Below the pieces are notes generated by a model. That model saw only the letters and a program-made list of their open reading frames with translations, was not told where the DNA came from and searched no databases. From Paenibacillus sp. UNC499MF (lineage in GTDB: Bacteria > Bacillota > Bacilli > Paenibacillales > NBRC-103111), in the NCBI RefSeq assembly GCF_900107975.1, contig NZ_FNVF01000009.1, forward strand, positions 124,001 through 188,000: DNA of 64,000 nucleotides, read 5' to 3'. Positions 63,069 to 64,000 of this stretch are shown one piece after another; the first letter of the stretch is position 1, and each line of letters starts with the position of its first letter. The translations under genes were made by a program, and so were the position numbers.

Positions 63069-63782
63069 GTGAACTTATCCCGGAATCAAAGGCCCTTGTA
63101 TTTGCAAATCAAAAATATTTTAAAGGATAGAATACTGCACGGCGTGTATCCTATTAAGGCGAATATCCCTTCAGAGCCCCAATTGGAGAAGGAGTTCGAG
63201 GTCAGCAAGATTACAATTCGCAACGCCATCAAAGAACTGTGCCAAGAAGGCTATCTGGAAAAGGGCAGTGGCAAAAGGACGAAGGTTATACGCAACACGG
63301 CTACTTCCAAGCTGTCTACATGGAAACGGTTTACAGAGCTATTGGTCGAAGAAGGCAATCAGGTTCAAAAGCAATTGTTGCAAGTCGAAGTTATCATGAC
63401 GGAAGAGGGTACGGAACCGCATCAGCTATTTGGAGCACAGTGCATCCGCATAGAACGTCTGTACAGCCTTAATAATGTGCCCTATACGCATTACACACAT
63501 TATTTGAGCATGCGTATAGGAGAAATCGATCAATGGGAACTGAATGCTCAGTCTCTGTACGAGTGGCTTGAGGAGCAAGAAATCACGTTGGCGAAATATC
63601 GGGATCATTTTGCGGTAGCATTTGCCTCTCCTCTTATAGAGGAGAAATTACGCGTGCAAGAGAAAACCCCTTTATTGAAAAGATTGCGTTATTCCTATGA
63701 TGAAACGGACGAAGTGATCGAATACAGCGAGGGCTTCTACAATACGGGAATGCACAGTTATATTGTAAATTATAATGTTTAG
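63069..63782 (+). CDS. GntR family regulator (HutC/UTRA type)
   Basis: 237 aa. Winged helix at 1-70 (PLYLQIKNILKDRILHGVYP, EKEFEVSKITIRNAIKEL) and a C-terminal UTRA ligand domain (IRIERLYSLNNVPYTHYTHY, KTPLLKRLRYSYDE). Such regulators sense phosphosugars or similar. GTG 63069 is preceded by GAAAGGTAG. It lies downstream of the amidohydrolase in the same direction and probably controls it through the palindrome at 61698. Confidence 0.88.
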   Translation: MNLSRNQRPLYLQIKNILKDRILHGVYPIKANIPSEPQLEKEFEVSKITIRNAIKELCQEGYLEKGSGKRTKVIRNTATSKLSTWKRFTELLVEEGNQVQKQLLQVEVIMTEEGTEPHQLFGAQCIRIERLYSLNNVPYTHYTHYLSMRIGEIDQWELNAQSLYEWLEEQEITLAKYRDHFAVAFASPLIEEKLRVQEKTPLLKRLRYSYDETDEVIEYSEGFYNTGMHSYIVNYNV

Positions 63783-63787
63783 CCCGA

Positions 63788-63962
63788 TGTCGGATGACAA
63801 AAACATATATGCTTAAAGGTCGCGTAGCAGCGGCTTTTTTTATTTTAACGATATAAGTTCTTGGCACAAGTCAGTGACAAGAACTTATATCGTTTTTTGT
63901 TTCCCGTAATTGAGGATCTTTTTCATGATACAAAGAAAACGATGTGTGTTAAGCGTAGAAAA
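63788..63962 (+). repeat. Dispersed repeat, copy 3 of 3
   Basis: Same order as copy 1: TGTCGGATGACAA, GTCGCGTAGCAGCGGC with T run, the ACGATATAAGTTCTTG...CAAGAACTTATATCGT inverted repeat, and the end TTAAGCGTAGAAAA. About 36 extra bases sit between the inverted repeat and the TACAAAGA end segment. Begins six bases after the gntR-like stop, where its first hairpin may act as terminator. Confidence 0.85.
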
Positions 63963-64000
63963 GATTGCATTGTCCTGGCGTCTTGATGCCGAATGATCGT

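Noticed and set aside
1-64000. CRISPR array, tRNA, rRNA or intact transposon
   Set aside because: No regularly spaced repeats, cloverleaf sequences, rRNA signatures or complete transposase gene were seen on either strand.

Overview
The window looks like a Paenibacillus-type, spore-forming Gram-positive chromosome. This is inferred from strong AGGAGG-type ribosome sites with many TTG and GTG starts, a YheC/YheD-like ATP-grasp protein, a lantibiotic/bacitracin-type ABC ATPase relic and many paralogous regulators. No rRNA, tRNA, CRISPR array or intact insertion sequence was seen. Base composition is patchy: 1-9650 and about 40200-52500 are GC-rich, most of the rest is moderate or AT-rich, and 58100-59400 is very GC-rich with actinobacterial-looking codons. 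That mosaic suggests an accessory region assembled from several sources.

Region 1 (1-9644) is the right end of a nonribosomal peptide biosynthesis operon. The partial synthetase reads (A)-T-C-A-T-C and ends in a condensation domain with no thioesterase. It is followed by a BtrH-like acyltransferase, a type II thioesterase, a malonyl-CoA:ACP transacylase-like protein with an extra C-terminal region, and an M20 peptidase. Release probably does not use a standard terminal TE; a free acceptor (amine or amino sugar) is a reasonable hypothesis.

Region 2 (9964-39320) holds small regulator-target modules: TetR with a CPBP protease and a perfect 36-bp palindrome; YheC/D; XRE-cupin divergent from D-serine dehydratase; an MBL hydrolase divergent from DeoR plus a metal-site-deficient M24 protein; TPR-SMI1/KNR4; a membrane alpha/beta hydrolase; a YcaQ-like gene broken by one stop codon; LysR divergent from MFS, quinone oxidoreductase and FMN reductase; a flavin reductase divergent from HxlR; azoreductase plus VOC; MarR divergent from a UvrA2-like ABC protein and a 14-TM MFS pump; LytTR-DUF3021; a second alpha/beta hydrolase; a kinase-like protein; and YdcF.

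Region 3 (40207-52493) is a same-strand catabolic locus: ROK repressor, asparaginase, a complete peptide ABC transporter (DppABCDF type), M17 aminopeptidase, a truncated cutC, ROK sugar kinase and GH29 fucosidase. The combination suggests scavenging of peptides or glycopeptides.

Region 4 (52494-64000) is a graveyard and stress region. It has an unknown 225-aa protein, VOC, AHSA1, an ECF sigma factor with a SnoaL-like tail, an unlisted 55-aa membrane protein, TetR with a serine hydrolase of probable actinobacterial origin, a chimeric gene scrap, a frameshifted BtrH relic fused to half an acyl carrier protein, DUF1349, scraps of an ABC ATPase and a SMI1 gene, and an amidohydrolase with a GntR regulator. 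A dispersed repeat containing a terminator and a long inverted repeat occurs three times (39348, 54048, 63788).
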